From assembly GCA_934307695.1 (NCBI GenBank), contig CAKRCS010000001.1, positions 1 through 64,000 of the forward strand: a stretch of 64,000 nt of DNA. The letters are read 5' to 3'. This document shows, one piece after another, positions 62,983-64,000 of the stretch (positions within the stretch are counted from its first letter, which is position 1; every line of letters starts with the position of its first letter). The position numbers and the translations under genes were made by a program. Under the pieces are notes generated by a model that saw nothing but the letters and a program-made list of their open reading frames with translations, did not search any database and was not told the origin of the DNA. The stretch is from an uncultured Agathobacter sp. (lineage in GTDB: Bacteria; Bacillota; Clostridia; Lachnospirales; Lachnospiraceae).

Positions 62983-64000
62983 ATGAGTAAAAAGTTTTTA
63001 GGTGGATTGTTTTGCGGTCTGTTTGCGGGACTGGTCGCAACCGGTGCAGTCGGTGCAGGCGTGTATTCTTACTGTACACAGAAGTCACAGAACGAGCAGC
63101 AGGCACTTTCAGAGGTGCTTGATGAAAAAACAATCAGCAAGCTTTCGGAGCTGACCTCCTACATCAATGCTTACTATATGGATGATTATAATATCAGTGA
63201 GGTGCAGGAGTCACTTCTTGCGGGCTATGTCTCAGGGCTTGGTGACAAATACACGGTATATTATACGCCGGAGGAGTACGAGGATCTGCAGATCTCAACC
63301 ACCGGCACTTATTACGGCATCGGTGCAGGCTTACAGCAGAATGCAGATACGATGCAGGTCACAGTCTCCAAGGTCTATTCTGGAACTCCGTCGGAGGAGG
63401 TTGGATTAAAAGAGAATGACGTTATACTTTATGTAGATGATATTGATGCAACCACCATGGAGCTTACACTTCTGGTTCAGAAGATCCGCGGGGAGGAAGG
63501 AACAACGGTCCATCTTCAGGTATACCGCCCTTCCACCGGCAAGACGCTTGACTTTGACGTGCCGCGGAAAAATGTCAGCCTTCCGAGTGTGGAGGGACAG
63601 ATGCTCGACAATCATATTGGCTACATTGCGATCGCAGAGTGGCAGAAGGGAACGGCAGACCAGTTTAAGACAATTGTGGAAGAACTCGCCGGAGAAGGCA
63701 TGGAGTCCATGATCATTGATGTGCGGAGCAATCCGGGCGGACTGCTGAGCTCGGTTGTGGATGTGCTCGACTACATTCTGCCGAAGGGAACGGTCGTGTA
63801 TACGGAGGATAAATACGGCAACCGCCAGAATTATACCTCGGATAAGGAATGCCTGAACTATCCGATGGCAGTACTGATCAACGGGAACAGTGCCAGCGCA
63901 TCCGAGATCTTTGCAGGCGCGATCCGCGACTATAACTATGGAACGCTGATCGGAACGACCACCTATGGAAAGGGCATTGTGCAGTCAATCTTCAATCTGT
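62983..64000 (+). CDS. S41 carboxyl-terminal processing protease, cut by window end
   Basis: The first 339 codons of a CtpA-type serine protease. It has a signal anchor (residues ~5-27), an N-terminal helical part (ELTSYINAYYMDDYN), a PDZ domain (GIGAGLQQNADTMQVTVSKV...) and an S41 domain with catalytic Ser in GNSASASEIF and Lys in TTYGKGIVQ. AGAAGG ribosome site. CtpA-type proteases follow ftsEX in several Clostridia and may cut membrane or wall proteins. Confidence 0.92.
   Translation, partial: MSKKFLGGLFCGLFAGLVATGAVGAGVYSYCTQKSQNEQQALSEVLDEKTISKLSELTSYINAYYMDDYNISEVQESLLAGYVSGLGDKYTVYYTPEEYEDLQISTTGTYYGIGAGLQQNADTMQVTVSKVYSGTPSEEVGLKENDVILYVDDIDATTMELTLLVQKIRGEEGTTVHLQVYRPSTGKTLDFDVPRKNVSLPSVEGQMLDNHIGYIAIAEWQKGTADQFKTIVEELAGEGMESMIIDVRSNPGGLLSSVVDVLDYILPKGTVVYTEDKYGNRQNYTSDKECLNYPMAVLINGNSASASEIFAGAIRDYNYGTLIGTTTYGKGIVQSIFNL

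Overview
The window looks like chromosomal DNA of a Lachnospiraceae bacterium (Firmicutes, Clostridia), most like the Roseburia/Agathobacter group. The grounds are moderate GC content with strong AGGAGG-type ribosome sites, type III glutamine synthetases, the hprK-murB-rapZ-whiA-HPr gene order, DUF4250- and DUF6472-type small proteins, and a YjfB-like motility protein. Species cannot be fixed from the sequence alone. No prophage, insertion sequence, CRISPR array or rRNA operon was seen. One tRNA (Gln, CTG anticodon) is present.

Layout. 1-690 holds a terminator and a ~460-bp imperfect inverted repeat with no convincing gene. 691-9221 carries a MATE exporter, a secreted L,D-transpeptidase, citrate synthase, a hotdog thioesterase, a histidine phosphatase and an ABC-F ATPase. 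9218-14209 (minus strand) is a glycerol-3-phosphate oxidation operon (two flavoproteins plus DUF1667) behind a leader terminator, then nth and an HD-GYP protein. 14468-23024 (plus strand) is a run of regulators, a PadR/DUF1700-like/DUF4097 envelope module, an SLC13-type permease, a WYL regulator, two Nudix hydrolases, three small family-restricted proteins and a second MATE exporter, with two copies of a short repeat element among them. 23220-25748 is an AT-richer ABC transporter/XRE pair between two terminators. 25836-29035 (minus strand) is pyrG behind a leader terminator, and DUF1846.

29261-47016 (plus strand) is a housekeeping block: ftsH, uvrC, hprK, an M18 aminopeptidase, murB, rapZ, whiA, an HPr-like protein without the active-site histidine, a lipid kinase and class II fba. 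A nitrogen-assimilation block follows: two tandem glnN genes and an Amt transporter fused to a PII domain, with terminator hairpins in the leaders of the second glnN and of amt. 47121-50891 (minus strand) carries a membrane GGDEF-EAL protein, an acyl-ACP thioesterase and YigZ. 51152-64000 contains a class A PBP, tRNA-Gln, cvfB, a Rid protein, an XRE membrane protein, a YjfB-like protein, a secreted NlpC/P60 hydrolase, a DnaA-box cluster in a ~470-bp AT-rich gap, a WecG/TagA-like protein overlapping a YitT-family membrane protein, a CdaR/PucR-type regulator, ftsEX and the start of a carboxyl-terminal protease cut by the window edge.

Themes. HprK sits in the same block as a Crh-like HPr (Ser45 kept, His replaced by Glu14), consistent with a regulatory HPr. 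The nitrogen genes form one unit: uptake (Amt), sensing (fused PII) and assimilation (two GSIII). Four operons (glp, pyrG, glnN2, amt) have intrinsic-terminator hairpins between a likely promoter or preceding gene and their start codon, suggesting transcription attenuation. The least explained elements are the 142-603 inverted repeat, the GGGGACGTTCC/19-nt tandem repeats, and the DnaA-box cluster far from any recognisable dnaA.
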